A stretch of 64,000 nt of DNA from Bacteroidota bacterium (GTDB lineage Bacteria; Bacteroidota; Ignavibacteria; Palsa-1295): positions 62,001 to 126,000 of the forward strand of contig JAUZNX010000005.1 in the NCBI GenBank assembly GCA_030706745.1, in the 5' to 3' direction. Made by a program: the position numbers and the translations under genes. The notes beneath the pieces were generated by a model, which had not been told where the DNA came from, searched no databases, and saw only the letters and a program-made list of their open reading frames with translations. Of this stretch, positions 52,845 to 61,514 are shown one piece after another. The number at the start of each line of letters is the position of its first letter. Positions within the stretch are counted from its first letter, which is position 1.

Positions 52845-53420
52845 TCAATCTACTCCAAATGCGGCAGCCATCTCCTCTTCGACCGACCCTTCTCCGGGCT
52901 TCTTACGACTTACACCGTCGGCTCGCGCCCTTAACAGGTCTTCACATCGAATCGTATTTGTGCGTACGACGAGCCGCTTTTCATCAAATCGGCAAATGGC
53001 CCGGATCGTTCTGCTATCGTGTTCCAGATTCAGATAGTCAAGGTGAATTGTCACGGGCGATTCGTCCTTATCGAACGAGGCATTCCAATCCTCTGGATCA
53101 ACCGGCGACCACCGAAGAGATCTGCCTTTATCATCTCGGAATTCAGGTGTGCTCTTGAATGAAATGAACTCAGAGCCGAAGCTTAAGCGCAGACAAAGAA
53201 TGTTTATTCTTGGCGGGCCCATCTCTGGAAACCGACGATTGTCATAATTCCGTATTACAAGGCGAACGACCGGCTTCATGGCCTTCCGCCAAACCATAAT
53301 GTTCCATCCCAAAGAGAAGGCCGCGATTACAATCGCCGCGACGGAAACCCACACATCTTCTCCGGCGAGGACTACGGCGAGCGTGAGTAATGGAAGGATC
53401 ATGGGTGCAAACTTACGCAT
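52845..53420 (-). CDS. Membrane-anchored beta-domain protein, paralogue of 52214 (191 aa)
   Basis: Starts MRKFAPMILPLLTLAVVLAG at an ATG with GGAGGGG 7 nt upstream, so this start is well supported. Two N-terminal hydrophobic segments are followed by a soluble beta-domain with FISFKSTPEFRDDKGRSLRWSP, EDWNASFDKDESPVTIHLDYLNL and TIRAICRFDEKRLVV, which aligns with the 52214 protein (DQRGR/DDKGR, DW, then F-KxE/DES-x-I and L-strand). The tail is charged (SRKKPGEGSVEEEMAAAFGVD). A terminator-type hairpin precedes its Shine-Dalgarno. No enzymatic motif. Family unknown. Confidence 0.75.
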   Translation of the reverse strand: MRKFAPMILPLLTLAVVLAGEDVWVSVAAIVIAAFSLGWNIMVWRKAMKPVVRLVIRNYDNRRFPEMGPPRINILCLRLSFGSEFISFKSTPEFRDDKGRSLRWSPVDPEDWNASFDKDESPVTIHLDYLNLEHDSRTIRAICRFDEKRLVVRTNTIRCEDLLRARADGVSRKKPGEGSVEEEMAAAFGVD

Positions 53421-53437
53421 AGGAATCCCCTCCAATG

Positions 53438-53456
53438 AAAAAAGGGCCGAAGCCCT
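53438..53456 (-). terminator. Attenuator-like hairpin in the leader of the 52845 gene
   Basis: On the minus strand AGGGC-TTCG-GCCCT is followed by TTTTT, then GGAGGGG and the ATG at 53420. No other minus-strand gene lies upstream for it to terminate, so it is more likely a leader element. Confidence 0.6.
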
Positions 53457-53605
53457 CAGATTACATTAGTATCGGCTCCCATCCCCACCGTTCCCGTTGG
53501 TAATCCCTGCCGCGAAAGCAGGAGTCACTTCCCCCTTCAGGCACGGCAATTGCCCGCAATGGATGTGCTGTGGTTTAGTAGTCCAATTTATTTATTCTTT
53601 GTAAT
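53457..53605. other. Right boundary of the accessory island
   Basis: This stretch contains CCCTGC-CGCGAAA-GCAGG, a REP-type palindrome, and a GTGCTGTGGTTTAGTAG word that weakly recalls the junction repeats. No gene is supported. Confidence 0.4.
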
Positions 53606-54193
53606 ATGGAAGAGCCAACAAAGCCCAAGAGCCTTCTTCTGCGCGATACCGAAAAAGTCCTCGAAGTAATATCCAAGATACTCATGCCTGTGTTGCTTCT
53701 GGTGCTCGGCACCTGGTTCAACTATGCAATGAACAGCAATCAGGAGAAGCAGCGCGTGCAAGAACAAAAGCAGGCCGATGAGCAGCGAAAAAGCGCGCTC
53801 GTTGAGTCGTATATCAAGCACCTGACCAGCGAGAATCCGATGGAGCGCAATCTGGCGCTGCGCATCATCACGCTCGAGTCGGACCAGTTCGATGTGCGGC
53901 TCGTGAACCTTGTCTCCGCGTATGCCTCGGTAGCGACACCATCCGATCGGATTACGGCGCTGGAGGTGCTAAGCCATGCATCGCGTTCGAACAATCCTGC
54001 CGTCCGGGAAGCGGCGACGAAGAATATCAGCACGGTGCCGACGATTCCGGTTAGCGAGACCGACACGAAAGACGTGCAACAAAAAGCCGCGATCATCAAT
54101 CAAGCGCTCGGAACGGCCAAGCTAAATCCGAACGTCGTGAGTAAGGCCAACGACCTGAGCAAAGCTCTCGGCCAATTTAATATCCTCAAGTAA
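53606..54193 (+). CDS. Membrane-anchored helical protein (195 aa)
   Basis: A protein with one N-terminal membrane helix (ILMPVLLLVLGTWFNYAM) followed by a charged coiled coil (EKQRVQEQKQADEQRKSALVESYIKHL). A region with HEAT-like helices follows (ENPMERNLALRIITLES, SDRITALEVLSHASRSNNPAVREAATKNI). The last 50 residues are helical and polar. The helical repeats suggest protein-protein contact on the cytoplasmic side or periplasmic side, depending on topology. The start follows a short AT-rich leader. Family not recognised. Confidence 0.72.
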   Translation: MEEPTKPKSLLLRDTEKVLEVISKILMPVLLLVLGTWFNYAMNSNQEKQRVQEQKQADEQRKSALVESYIKHLTSENPMERNLALRIITLESDQFDVRLVNLVSAYASVATPSDRITALEVLSHASRSNNPAVREAATKNISTVPTIPVSETDTKDVQQKAAIINQALGTAKLNPNVVSKANDLSKALGQFNILK

Positions 54194-54481
54194 GGGGAGA
54201 GGCCGATGTAGCGCGAGATTCCATTTGCCCGAGACCCTGGATCGAGAATTAACCGCGTCATGATCCGGGGTCGCGGGATGCCGATCGATATTTTGTTGCG
54301 GACCTGAGATGGTTGGTCTTATTATTGTTGAGTTTTTCCTGCGGCGGAGGTTTCGGACAATTGTTTGAGTTTCCATCCGAACTCACCGCGCATGGGAGTG
54401 GTTATCTTCTGAGTCTCTTTTGTCTAGTTCGACTGCCACCAAGGCCCGTTCTATAAAGGGCGCCTGGATTCATTCGCTTGC

Positions 54482-57400
54482 ATGAATTCCCTATGTCATA
54501 AGTATTTGAATCAGAATATCCTGCCCTTTGTGGGTCGGGAAGGGGAGTTGCGTCGTCTTTCGGGGCTATTTCGTGAATTTCTGGAAGAAGGCGAGTCGAA
54601 GTATGCGTTGATTACTGGGGAGTCCGGCGGCGGAAAATCGCGATTGGTGCGCGAATTCGAAGATTATCTGACTCGGGAGTATGGGGAGTCGTGTACGATT
54701 GTGCATGCCCGCTATCTCGAAGGGAATGCCGCCGCCCTGCAGCCGATTGTCAATGCATTCGGCGCAACATTAGCACACCAGGAGCACCTCGCGCAGTTAT
54801 TACGCAGCCTTCGTATCTTGAAGGGCGAAACCGCGACGGCTAATTCCTCCGGGTCTGGTCTGCTGCTCGAAACCGAGTCCGGTCCTCCCGCACTCCAGAT
54901 ACTGCTCGACTCGATGACCGAACTGGCGCGGCGATATCCGCTCGTCATCATTCTGGAGGATGTCCATAATATTGAAGACCTTCCGCTTTTCGATCAGTTC
55001 TTTCTTGGTCTGTCGTCAGCATCGAAATTTGTAATTCTTACGGAGCGCACCCATATCAGCTCCGGCACCGGACGAAATTCGGATGGCCGCACTTCCGGAA
55101 GGAGCGAGCATCCGCGCGGCTACGGCTCCGAGCATCTGATGCGGGAGATCGCGCTACGCGAAGAACGCGCAAGTGAAATCCTGAATCTCACAGACTTGCC
55201 ACCGAGTGACGTCGGGCGGATGTTCCAGATGTTGTTTGAAATCGCACCGAGTGAACGGCTGATCGAGACCATTCGCGACCGGACATCGGGCCGGCCGCTT
55301 CGGCTGCGCACGATGCTGCGGCAACTCGTTTCTGCCGGCGTTGTCCAGTACGATCAGGGTCATTGGATGGAGGACGAGCACGCGGAGTTGGAAGCAGCGA
55401 CGCAGGATGCCGGTGAAACCGAAGCCCTCGTCCGATTCCAGCGGGAGCTCGAACGATTGAACGAGCACGAGCAAATCGTGATCGCCCATGCCGCGCTGCT
55501 CGGCGAGCAGTTCGATCTCCATTTGCTCCGGAAAGTACTGACGTATCGTCTTGGCGCGCAAGATCTTTCGGACGAAATTTTTCAGCGGTCGATCGATCTG
55601 CTAACCTTCAAATCGATTATTCGCCGGGCCACGCCCTCGATCGTATTGTCCGCCGAGCCGATCGAGGACCGGTCATCCCCACTCGATGATCGATCGTCGA
55701 ACGGATGCTATGAATTTTCGCACCAGCATTTCTGGAATACGGTGCTCGATCAGGCGCGGGGCAGTGTAGTGCGCGAGCATGATTTGGTGCTGGCGATCGT
55801 CTGGATAGCCGGGCGCGACCGGCTGCCGCTCTATAGCAGCGCATTCCTGACGGTCACCGGACTTCCATTCACGCTTTCGAAGCTGGGCGCCGCGGGTGAT
55901 GGATCGTCCACGATGCCGGAGCGGGCCGAGTATTTTCTCCATTGGTCGACCGGTGTCGTCAAATCGCTTTGGTCGCAGGAGCCGCAACAATGCTTGCGTC
56001 TGCTGATGGCCCTGCGTCCGATTCGAGATGAGATCACCTGGCGCTTCGGCCCGGATCTGAGCGAAGCGGCCATGAGTGACTTGTTGGAGTTGCACAGTCT
56101 ACTCGTCGAAGCGTTGCGCGCAACGTCCCCCATCGAAGCGGAGCGAGATCTGGAGCACGCGGCGGTCCTCAACAAGTTTATTCAATCGTCCGCCATATAT
56201 TCTCCAATACTAAAAGGGATCGCTAAAGGCAAAGTCGCCTGCATGCGGGCGATCTTGCACCACGGCCGCACATCCTACGCGGAGTTCGAACGGTGGGCCG
56301 CTGAGGCGCGCTCCGCACTTTCCTCAGTGCCGGAAACAAATTTGGAGCGGGCGCGGCTGCTTACACTTTTAGTGCGTACCAAGGGCGAGGCGCTGCTGAA
56401 TTCCGGCCGGCTCCGCGAGGCCGATGCACTCATCGAGGAAGGCATGCCCGTGGCGCAGTTGCTCGCCGAGTCGCGCTTCGATGAGTATTCGCTCTACTAC
56501 CGCGTCGCCGTTAACAGCAAGCTGAAACAGGATCAGAACGCGCAAGCCAGCGAGCTGACCGAACAGATCATGGCGCTCGCCAAGCAGCGGGGCAATACGC
56601 TGGTCGAGACGATGTTCCTGGTACAAGCAGCGCTCGCCGCCTTCGCCACCGGCGATCTCAAATCCGCGGCGCGCTACTGCGATCTCGGACTTCAGAATGG
56701 ACGCCGCTACGGCATTCGCTTTGCCGAAATCATGAGTAATCTCTGGCGCATGATCATCGCCGGTGTTACGCAGGACCCGGAAAAAGTCCGTGAGTGCTCG
56801 CAACAACTTGCGGCCCTGGTCGAAGATGCGCGCGTCGTGGCCCAGTCACCGAATTTACTCCAACGAATATCACTCATCGAAGGCCGCGCGACCGCGATGA
56901 ATTTTTTGGGTCGCTACCACGCGGGACTCGAATTTGCCGAAGAGGCGATCCAGCTCGCACGCAGCCACGACCATGAGTCCTTCGCGGCCTGGGCGCAGAA
57001 TGAAAAGGCACTGGCACTCGTCGGCCTGGGACGCTACGAGGATGCCCTTGCGGTGGCAACCGCCTCGATCGAGTTAGCCGGGGAACAACTCACGGCCAGG
57101 CGCACCGCTCGCACCGCGTTGATCGGTGCCTACGCCGGACTTGGACGGATCGATGAAGCGCGGCGTGAAGTGGAGAACCTTCGGCCGGACTACAAAGAGC
57201 GCAATCCCTATTTTCTCCGCTTTGCGCTGGCCGAGGCCCGATTGCTCCGGCAGGCCCTGGGACAGGCGCGCGATGGGAACGAGCGTCAGAGTATTCGTGC
57301 GCATCTTGCCAATCGTGTTGCCGATATTCGTTCGCTTGCCGAGCAATGGGACGCGCCCGAACTGCGAGAGCGAATCCAGAAAGAGTTTGAAGATTCCATT

Positions 57401-58369
57401 CCGAAGCAAAACGAATGGCGCTCGCCAACCGCGCTTTCCACATCCGCAACGGTGCAGGAGTCGAATGGTGAATCAGAGGATTCGGCCACGATCCGCATTT
57501 GCACATTCGGATCGTTAGCCATCGAGCGGCTCGACACAATGGAGGATAGCTTCCACGAGAACGGTTCGGGCCGCGATGGACGTGAACGCGATGGCCGCGA
57601 TCGCGATGGACGAGAAGGCAGAGAACGAGAGCGTGACCGCGAGACAAAAGTCCGGCAATTGATTGCATTGCTCGTGACAATGCGCGCCGAGGCCGTGGAC
57701 TCTCGGACCTCCTCCAAAGGATTTGCCGGAAGTGGCATCTCACGCGAAACGCTGATCGATCGGCTCTGGCCTGATGGCATTGGCGGACCAGACGGCGCCG
57801 GCGCCGGTAACGCCGTGCATACGACTGTCAAGCGCGCGCGCGCGTTTTTGGGTGGGTCCGAAACCATTATCCTCACCGAAGATGGCTATCAGCTCTCTCC
57901 GACAGTCGAAACCGATTGCGAACTCGTGCTCCGGCATTACGCAGACGCGCGGCAAGCCCGCAAACGCAACGCACTTTTTTCCGTCTCATTTCACTACGAG
58001 CAGATTGTTCGCCTGACGGACGGCGGACCGTTTCTCGAAGGGATTTATGGTCCCTGGATCGATGGCATGCGCTCGCGGCTCGCCACGCTCCGCCGCACGG
58101 CAGCGCTCCGGCTCATCCAGACCGATCTCGAGCGCGGCCTATTCGATCGCGTCGAAGAGATGTGCCACAAACTCCTTGCGCTCGACGAGTTCGATGAAGA
58201 GGCACTCCGTGGATTGCTCATTGTCAGCGCCCGACGCCGGCAGACCGGCAAACTCGCCAAGATATTTTCGGATTACTCGCAAAAACTCAAGCTCGAATTC
58301 AAATCCGAACCCTCCGCGGATTTGCTCGCGCTCTATTCCGATTTGACTACCGGCGTGGCGGTGGAGTGA
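54482..58369 (+). CDS. AAA/TPR signalling ATPase with C-terminal BTAD regulator domain (1295 aa)
   Basis: A large cytoplasmic regulator of the MalT/SARP-like type. Residues 15-330 are a STAND/AAA ATPase: FVGREGELRRL, Walker A GESGGGKS (46-53), Walker B LVIILED (154-160) and a winged segment. Residues 500-980 carry TPR-like repeats (for example GDLKSAARYCDLGLQNG and AGLEFAEEAIQLARSHDHE). The C-terminus holds a SARP-type unit: a winged-helix OmpR-like domain (IRICTFGSLAIERLD ... ISRETLIDRLWPDG) and a BTAD domain (GPFLEGIYGPWIDGMRSRLATLRRTAALRLIQTDLERG). A 27-residue RDGRE repeat interrupts the winged helix after its first strand. Usually the wHTH-BTAD part is N-terminal in SARPs; here the order is inverted. 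Likely a ligand-sensing transcriptional activator. Confidence 0.85.
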   Translation: MNSLCHKYLNQNILPFVGREGELRRLSGLFREFLEEGESKYALITGESGGGKSRLVREFEDYLTREYGESCTIVHARYLEGNAAALQPIVNAFGATLAHQEHLAQLLRSLRILKGETATANSSGSGLLLETESGPPALQILLDSMTELARRYPLVIILEDVHNIEDLPLFDQFFLGLSSASKFVILTERTHISSGTGRNSDGRTSGRSEHPRGYGSEHLMREIALREERASEILNLTDLPPSDVGRMFQMLFEIAPSERLIETIRDRTSGRPLRLRTMLRQLVSAGVVQYDQGHWMEDEHAELEAATQDAGETEALVRFQRELERLNEHEQIVIAHAALLGEQFDLHLLRKVLTYRLGAQDLSDEIFQRSIDLLTFKSIIRRATPSIVLSAEPIEDRSSPLDDRSSNGCYEFSHQHFWNTVLDQARGSVVREHDLVLAIVWIAGRDRLPLYSSAFLTVTGLPFTLSKLGAAGDGSSTMPERAEYFLHWSTGVVKSLWSQEPQQCLRLLMALRPIRDEITWRFGPDLSEAAMSDLLELHSLLVEALRATSPIEAERDLEHAAVLNKFIQSSAIYSPILKGIAKGKVACMRAILHHGRTSYAEFERWAAEARSALSSVPETNLERARLLTLLVRTKGEALLNSGRLREADALIEEGMPVAQLLAESRFDEYSLYYRVAVNSKLKQDQNAQASELTEQIMALAKQRGNTLVETMFLVQAALAAFATGDLKSAARYCDLGLQNGRRYGIRFAEIMSNLWRMIIAGVTQDPEKVRECSQQLAALVEDARVVAQSPNLLQRISLIEGRATAMNFLGRYHAGLEFAEEAIQLARSHDHESFAAWAQNEKALALVGLGRYEDALAVATASIELAGEQLTARRTARTALIGAYAGLGRIDEARREVENLRPDYKERNPYFLRFALAEARLLRQALGQARDGNERQSIRAHLANRVADIRSLAEQWDAPELRERIQKEFEDSIPKQNEWRSPTALSTSATVQESNGESEDSATIRICTFGSLAIERLDTMEDSFHENGSGRDGRERDGRDRDGREGRERERDRETKVRQLIALLVTMRAEAVDSRTSSKGFAGSGISRETLIDRLWPDGIGGPDGAGAGNAVHTTVKRARAFLGGSETIILTEDGYQLSPTVETDCELVLRHYADARQARKRNALFSVSFHYEQIVRLTDGGPFLEGIYGPWIDGMRSRLATLRRTAALRLIQTDLERGLFDRVEEMCHKLLALDEFDEEALRGLLIVSARRRQTGKLAKIFSDYSQKLKLEFKSEPSADLLALYSDLTTGVAVE
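57564..57643 (+). repeat. CGCGATGGACG-type microsatellite inside the BTAD regulator
   Basis: Tandem degenerate words CGCGATGG(A/C)CGNGA encode an Arg/Asp/Gly/Glu stretch (residues about 1028-1054) between two strands of the winged-helix domain. Confidence 0.7.
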
Positions 58370-58827
58370 GCAAAAATGTTCTTGTTCCGGGCGGAATTCG
58401 CGCGTGAATGAGAAATTTTCCGTGTAAGTATAATTATTCTCATCGAGCGAAGTTCTTTGTTCGTGCTCAACGGGCAACTAAATTTGAGAGCCTACCAGCA
58501 GTGTCTACTACCATCGCATCTCGCCACCCGAGAGACGCCGAAGCTGGTTAAGGGGTGATGAATATAAAGCCCCGCCAGTGCGGGCGGTGTGAAGTTCAAA
58601 TCCGTACACCATCTATTCACACCGGAACCGTATGCGGTATGCCATGCAAAAGAGTGGCCACAAGAAATTGCATTATGTACCATAACAGCACATGCGGACG
58701 ACACATGATTCCAAAATGGAATTATGGTGACATTGCTGGGTAGCATAATCGGGCATTTCAGAAAGTAAAAGTGTCGATTGCAGGTTGAATTCAGCACATT
58801 CTGAAATTCATCAAATTTAGGGTCAGG
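58370..58827. other. Intergenic region with possible structured DNA or RNA
   Basis: A gap of almost 460 bases before the first lipoprotein promoter. It has CGGTGTGAA (58585-58593) pairing with TTCACACCG (58616-58624), and CCCCGC/GCGGGC (about 58570-58583), which suggests a folded element. Open frames on both strands (58555-58743 plus, 58492-58869 minus) lack coding character. Confidence 0.4.
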
Positions 58828-58844
58828 TGTCAGCTTTGCTGACA
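58828..58844. promoter_or_regulatory. Dyad operator, lipoprotein copy 1 (TGTCA-N7-TGACA)
   Basis: TGTCAGC-TTT-GCTGACA is a perfect 7-bp inverted repeat with a 3-base centre. It ends 10 nt before the TATATTG element at 58855. The same dyad at the same distance precedes the other two copies. Confidence 0.7.
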
Positions 58845-58854
58845 GACTTGAGAG

Positions 58855-58861
58855 TATATTG
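58855..58861 (+). promoter_or_regulatory. -7 promoter element, lipoprotein copy 1
   Basis: TATATTG. The TTTG in the centre of the operator (58835-58838) is 16 nt upstream, shorter than the usual spacing. The dyad overlaps the -33 region. Confidence 0.5.
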
Positions 58862-58938
58862 TAAAACATAGAAAAACCACGAGGTGAGTTGTTCGCCGAG
58901 TGGAATTTCCACTGACTTCTTTCTCAGTAAAATAGAAT

Positions 58939-60027
58939 ATGTTGAAATCCTGTCCATCCTGTTCGTATATCGGCAATGACGGCGAGCACGTCTGCCCGTT
59001 TTGCAAGGCCGATCTTGCTGCCGGTAAACCGCGGCGTTCCTCCGGCAATCGCGCCTCCGGTCTTAATATGAAGACCCTTACCTTTCTTGCTTTAGTGATT
59101 GGGCTTTTGAGTGTCACAACGACCGGCTGCTCCGTTGATCCGGCTGGTCCGGCCATGTCTGGAGCTGAGCACGGACTCTTAGGCTCCACGAATATGTCGG
59201 ATTACTATTACAAGCGCGATGCGGGCTGGACCTACGTGTACCAGAACGTGGAGAAGATCTACGATACGAACGGATCGGTAGTTCATACGCTCACTGGCGC
59301 GCCGGACACTGTTCGGACCATGGGCTTCGATGGGTTTGCTCCGAACGGAGATTCGCTCTTCCGCATCGAAATCACATACCGGATCCTCAGCACCTATGCA
59401 GGGCTTCCGTATCTTGACGTCTATTACATTCCATCGACCAAGAAGAATTCAACCAACGGCGCGTTCGTCGATGGCGGTGTGACGGGGCTCACCGGTGAAA
59501 CCGTGCTGCTGAAAAAGCCGCGACCGGTCTCGACCGATACCATCCTCGCTGGGCTTGTCGGCCGAGTGCGAACGACGGTTGATGATTTCACAAACAACTC
59601 CGCGAATTCCTATACCTGGCAAAAGGATACCCTGTGGGTCACTTCGCGGCTCGACACGGTCTTCATCTGGGAGTATTTGCCCGGAACGACGACCAAAGTT
59701 CAATCGCGTTGCCTCTTCCTTCGGGATTTCCAGAACAATGATTCTTGGGCGTATGATATCATCAACGCGCCGAACTACGGCACCTACTATTTCGTCGATG
59801 ATAAAGACTGCTCGATGACGACGGCGGCTGGTACATTTTCCCATTGCGTGAATGTTGCCGTCCAGACCACGGAGATCGAAGATAAGGACTTCAATCGCGA
59901 GAACAAATGGTACGCTTGCTTCTATGGGCCCGTATACCAATACGATTGGTGGTATGTGACCACCGATGGCAATAGCTTTAATAAGGAAGATTTTTCACGC
60001 TCGCTGGTGTCGGTGACTCACAACTAA
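58939..60027 (+). CDS. Zinc ribbon fused in frame to a lipoprotein, copy 1 of 3 (362 aa)
   Basis: The frame starts MLKSCPSCSYIGNDGEHVCPFCKADL, a zinc ribbon with C5-x2-C8 and C19-x2-C22. A basic linker follows (KPRRSSGNRA), then at Met44 a complete lipoprotein signal peptide with lipobox TTGC (Cys64). The body, about 300 residues, is Tyr/Asp/Thr-rich: DYYYKRDAGWTYVYQNVEKIYD, APDTVRTMGFDGFAPNGDSLFRIEITYR, KKPRPVSTDTILAGLVGRVRT and DIINAPNYGTYY. A signal peptide cannot normally work behind a 43-residue domain, so either initiation also occurs at ATG 59068 or this is two genes fused. It is the closest relative of copy 2 (about 75 to 80 percent by eye). Function unknown. Confidence 0.8.
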   Translation: MLKSCPSCSYIGNDGEHVCPFCKADLAAGKPRRSSGNRASGLNMKTLTFLALVIGLLSVTTTGCSVDPAGPAMSGAEHGLLGSTNMSDYYYKRDAGWTYVYQNVEKIYDTNGSVVHTLTGAPDTVRTMGFDGFAPNGDSLFRIEITYRILSTYAGLPYLDVYYIPSTKKNSTNGAFVDGGVTGLTGETVLLKKPRPVSTDTILAGLVGRVRTTVDDFTNNSANSYTWQKDTLWVTSRLDTVFIWEYLPGTTTKVQSRCLFLRDFQNNDSWAYDIINAPNYGTYYFVDDKDCSMTTAAGTFSHCVNVAVQTTEIEDKDFNRENKWYACFYGPVYQYDWWYVTTDGNSFNKEDFSRSLVSVTHN

Positions 60028-60092
60028 CTCTTACCATCCCCCCACCAAACATATCGTCTCATCGTAGGCGAGCGTAATTGAGAAAGAGAAGA

Positions 60093-60123
60093 AAAAGTCC
60101 TGACGCGATGCGTCAGGACTTTT
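60093..60123 (+). terminator. Terminator of lipoprotein copy 1
   Basis: AAAAGTCCTGACGC (60093-60106) pairs with GCGTCAGGACTTTT (60110-60123) around GAT. The core GACGC-GAT-GCGTC recurs in the terminators of the other copies. Confidence 0.88.
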
Positions 60124-60308
60124 CTATTTCTGTACAGTCTGTGTCGTTTTGATACAGTCGGCGAAGCGCACATGCAGCCTGTAATGGATATACCGTTCTT
60201 TCGAACGGCTGATTTGTCCTTCCTCCGTCAGGCATTCTTAAGCATTAGTGGCGATTGCAGGCGTTATTAACGTATTATTCAATCCCGTGGCGAACGAGAT
60301 CCATGAGG
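60124..60308. other. Intergenic region between lipoprotein copies 1 and 2
   Basis: About 185 bases without a gene. It holds an AT-rich stretch (TATTAACGTATTATTC) and the palindrome CCGTTCTTTCGAACGG. Nothing else was recognised. Confidence 0.4.
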
Positions 60309-60325
60309 TGTCACGCTCCGTGACA
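60309..60325. promoter_or_regulatory. Dyad operator, lipoprotein copy 2
   Basis: TGTCACG-CTC-CGTGACA, again a perfect 7-bp inverted repeat with a 3-base centre, ending 10 nt before TATATTTA at 60336. Confidence 0.7.
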
Positions 60326-60335
60326 GGCCTGGCAC

Positions 60336-60343
60336 TATATTTA
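60336..60343 (+). promoter_or_regulatory. -7 promoter element, lipoprotein copy 2
   Basis: TATATTTA is followed after two bases by the ATG of the degraded zinc-ribbon frame (60346). Confidence 0.5.
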
Positions 60344-60345
60344 TA

Positions 60346-60486
60346 ATGCTGTTCAACTTGCCATTGAGGAACGATGGTGAGCATGTTCGCATTTTTCTGC
60401 CGAGCCGCCCTTTGCCATGGGCTGGGCTATTGAAGCCAATTCCCCGAAAGCAAAACCGAGTTAATTTCTTCAACTTTTTTCTCAGT
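60346..60486 (+). pseudogene. Decayed zinc-ribbon segment, copy 2
   Basis: At the position where copies 1 and 3 have the zinc ribbon, the frame reads MLFNLPLRNDGEHVRIFLPSRPLPW and continues in frame into the lipoprotein. NDGEHV is retained from NDGEHVCPFC, and the nucleotides ACGATGGTGAGCATGTTCGCATTTT align with the ribbon coding sequence. All four cysteines are gone. The segment may now only be a leader. Confidence 0.65.
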
Positions 60487-61446
60487 ATGAAAACTCTTCA
60501 TTTCATGCTCGTGGCCGTTGCCGGAGCACTTCTCTTGACCGCTAGCGGATGCTCAGTTGACCCGAGCGGTCCGGCCATGTCTGGGGCCGAGCATGGCGCC
60601 CTTGGTTCGACAAATATGTCGGATTATTTTTACAAGCGCGATGCGGGATGGACCTACGTCTACCAAAACGTGGAACACATCTACGATCAGCGCGGAAATC
60701 TTGCTCATACGTATACTGGGGCCCCGGATACCGTGCGGACCATGGGTTTTGATGGCTTTGCGCCGAATGGTGATTCCTTGTTCCGGATGGAAATCACATA
60801 CCGAATTCTCAGTAATTATTCGGGCCGGCCATTCCTTGATATCAACTATATCCCAGCCACAGGGGATGACGATAGTCACGGCGCGTTCGTCGATGGCAAC
60901 GCCGCCCTTCAGGGTGAGGTTACATACTATAAGAAGCCTCGCCCGGTTTCGACGGACACAATCCTGGCCGGCCTCGTGGGTCGCGTCCGCACAATCGTCG
61001 ATGATTTTTCGAATAACTCATCGAATATGTATATGTGGCAGAAGGACACGCTTTGGGTCACATCGCGACTTGATACGGTCTTTATTTGGGAATACCTGCC
61101 CGGATCGACGACCAAAGTGCAGTCCCGACGGGTGTTCCTTCGCGATTTCAAAACAAACGATAGCTGGGGATACGACATCATTAATGCCCCAAATTATGGG
61201 ACCTATTACAGGGTCGCTGATAAAGATTGTTCGAGGACGACTTCTGCCGGCACATTTTCGCATTGTGTGAATATCAGTGTGCAAACGTCCGAAATCGAAG
61301 ATAAGGACTTTAATCGCGAGAATAAGTGGTACGCGGCATTCTATGGTCCCGTCTATGAGTACGACTGGTGGTACGTGACCACAGATGGCAACAGCTTCAA
61401 TAAACAGGATTTTGCCCGGTCGCTGGTATCCATAAGCCACAATTAG
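60487..61446 (+). CDS. Lipoprotein, copy 2 of 3 (319 aa)
   Basis: The ATG at 60487 starts a lipoprotein signal MKTLHFMLVAVAGALLLTASGC (Cys22). The body shares long blocks with copy 1: CSVDPSGPAMSGAEHGALGSTNMSDYFYKRDAGWTYVYQNVEHIYD, APDTVRTMGFDGFAPNGDSLFRMEITYRILS, GRVRTIVDDFSNNSSNMYMWQKDTLWVTSRLDTVFIWEYLPG and IINAPNYGTYYRVADKDC, ending FARSLVSISHN. Two cysteines near the C-terminus are shared. It may be anchored in the outer membrane. An in-frame extension runs back through the decayed ribbon. Confidence 0.82.
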   Translation: MKTLHFMLVAVAGALLLTASGCSVDPSGPAMSGAEHGALGSTNMSDYFYKRDAGWTYVYQNVEHIYDQRGNLAHTYTGAPDTVRTMGFDGFAPNGDSLFRMEITYRILSNYSGRPFLDINYIPATGDDDSHGAFVDGNAALQGEVTYYKKPRPVSTDTILAGLVGRVRTIVDDFSNNSSNMYMWQKDTLWVTSRLDTVFIWEYLPGSTTKVQSRRVFLRDFKTNDSWGYDIINAPNYGTYYRVADKDCSRTTSAGTFSHCVNISVQTSEIEDKDFNRENKWYAAFYGPVYEYDWWYVTTDGNSFNKQDFARSLVSISHN

Positions 61447-61479
61447 CTCCTCCGAACAGCCCCATACCGAGAATTTGAA

Positions 61480-61514
61480 GAACAGCCCCTTGCGCGATGC
61501 GTCAGGGGCTGTTC
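61480..61514 (+). terminator. Terminator of lipoprotein copy 2
   Basis: GAACAGCCCCT (61480-61490) pairs with AGGGGCTGTTC (61504-61514). The loop holds GCGATGCGTC, the core seen in copy 1. ACTTTTG follows. Confidence 0.75.

Noticed and set aside
53497-53520. REP-type palindrome CCCTGC-CGCGAAA-GCAGG as an attachment site
   Set aside because: It resembles widespread REP sequences and has no integrase or target duplication nearby.
58585-58612. tRNA T-arm-like GTTCAAATCCGTACACCA
   Set aside because: The flanking bases do not form a T-stem or an acceptor stem, so it is not a tRNA. No other tRNA-like T-loop was found.
58492-58869. Minus-strand frame of 125 codons and plus-strand Cys-rich frame at 58555-58743
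   Set aside because: Neither has a start signal, and both cross the inverted repeats and the promoter of the first lipoprotein.
60331-60348. Sigma-54 promoter (TGGCAC ... GC) before lipoprotein copy 2
   Set aside because: The spacing between GG and GC does not match the -24/-12 rule, and copies 1 and 3 do not share it. The -7 type element fits all three.
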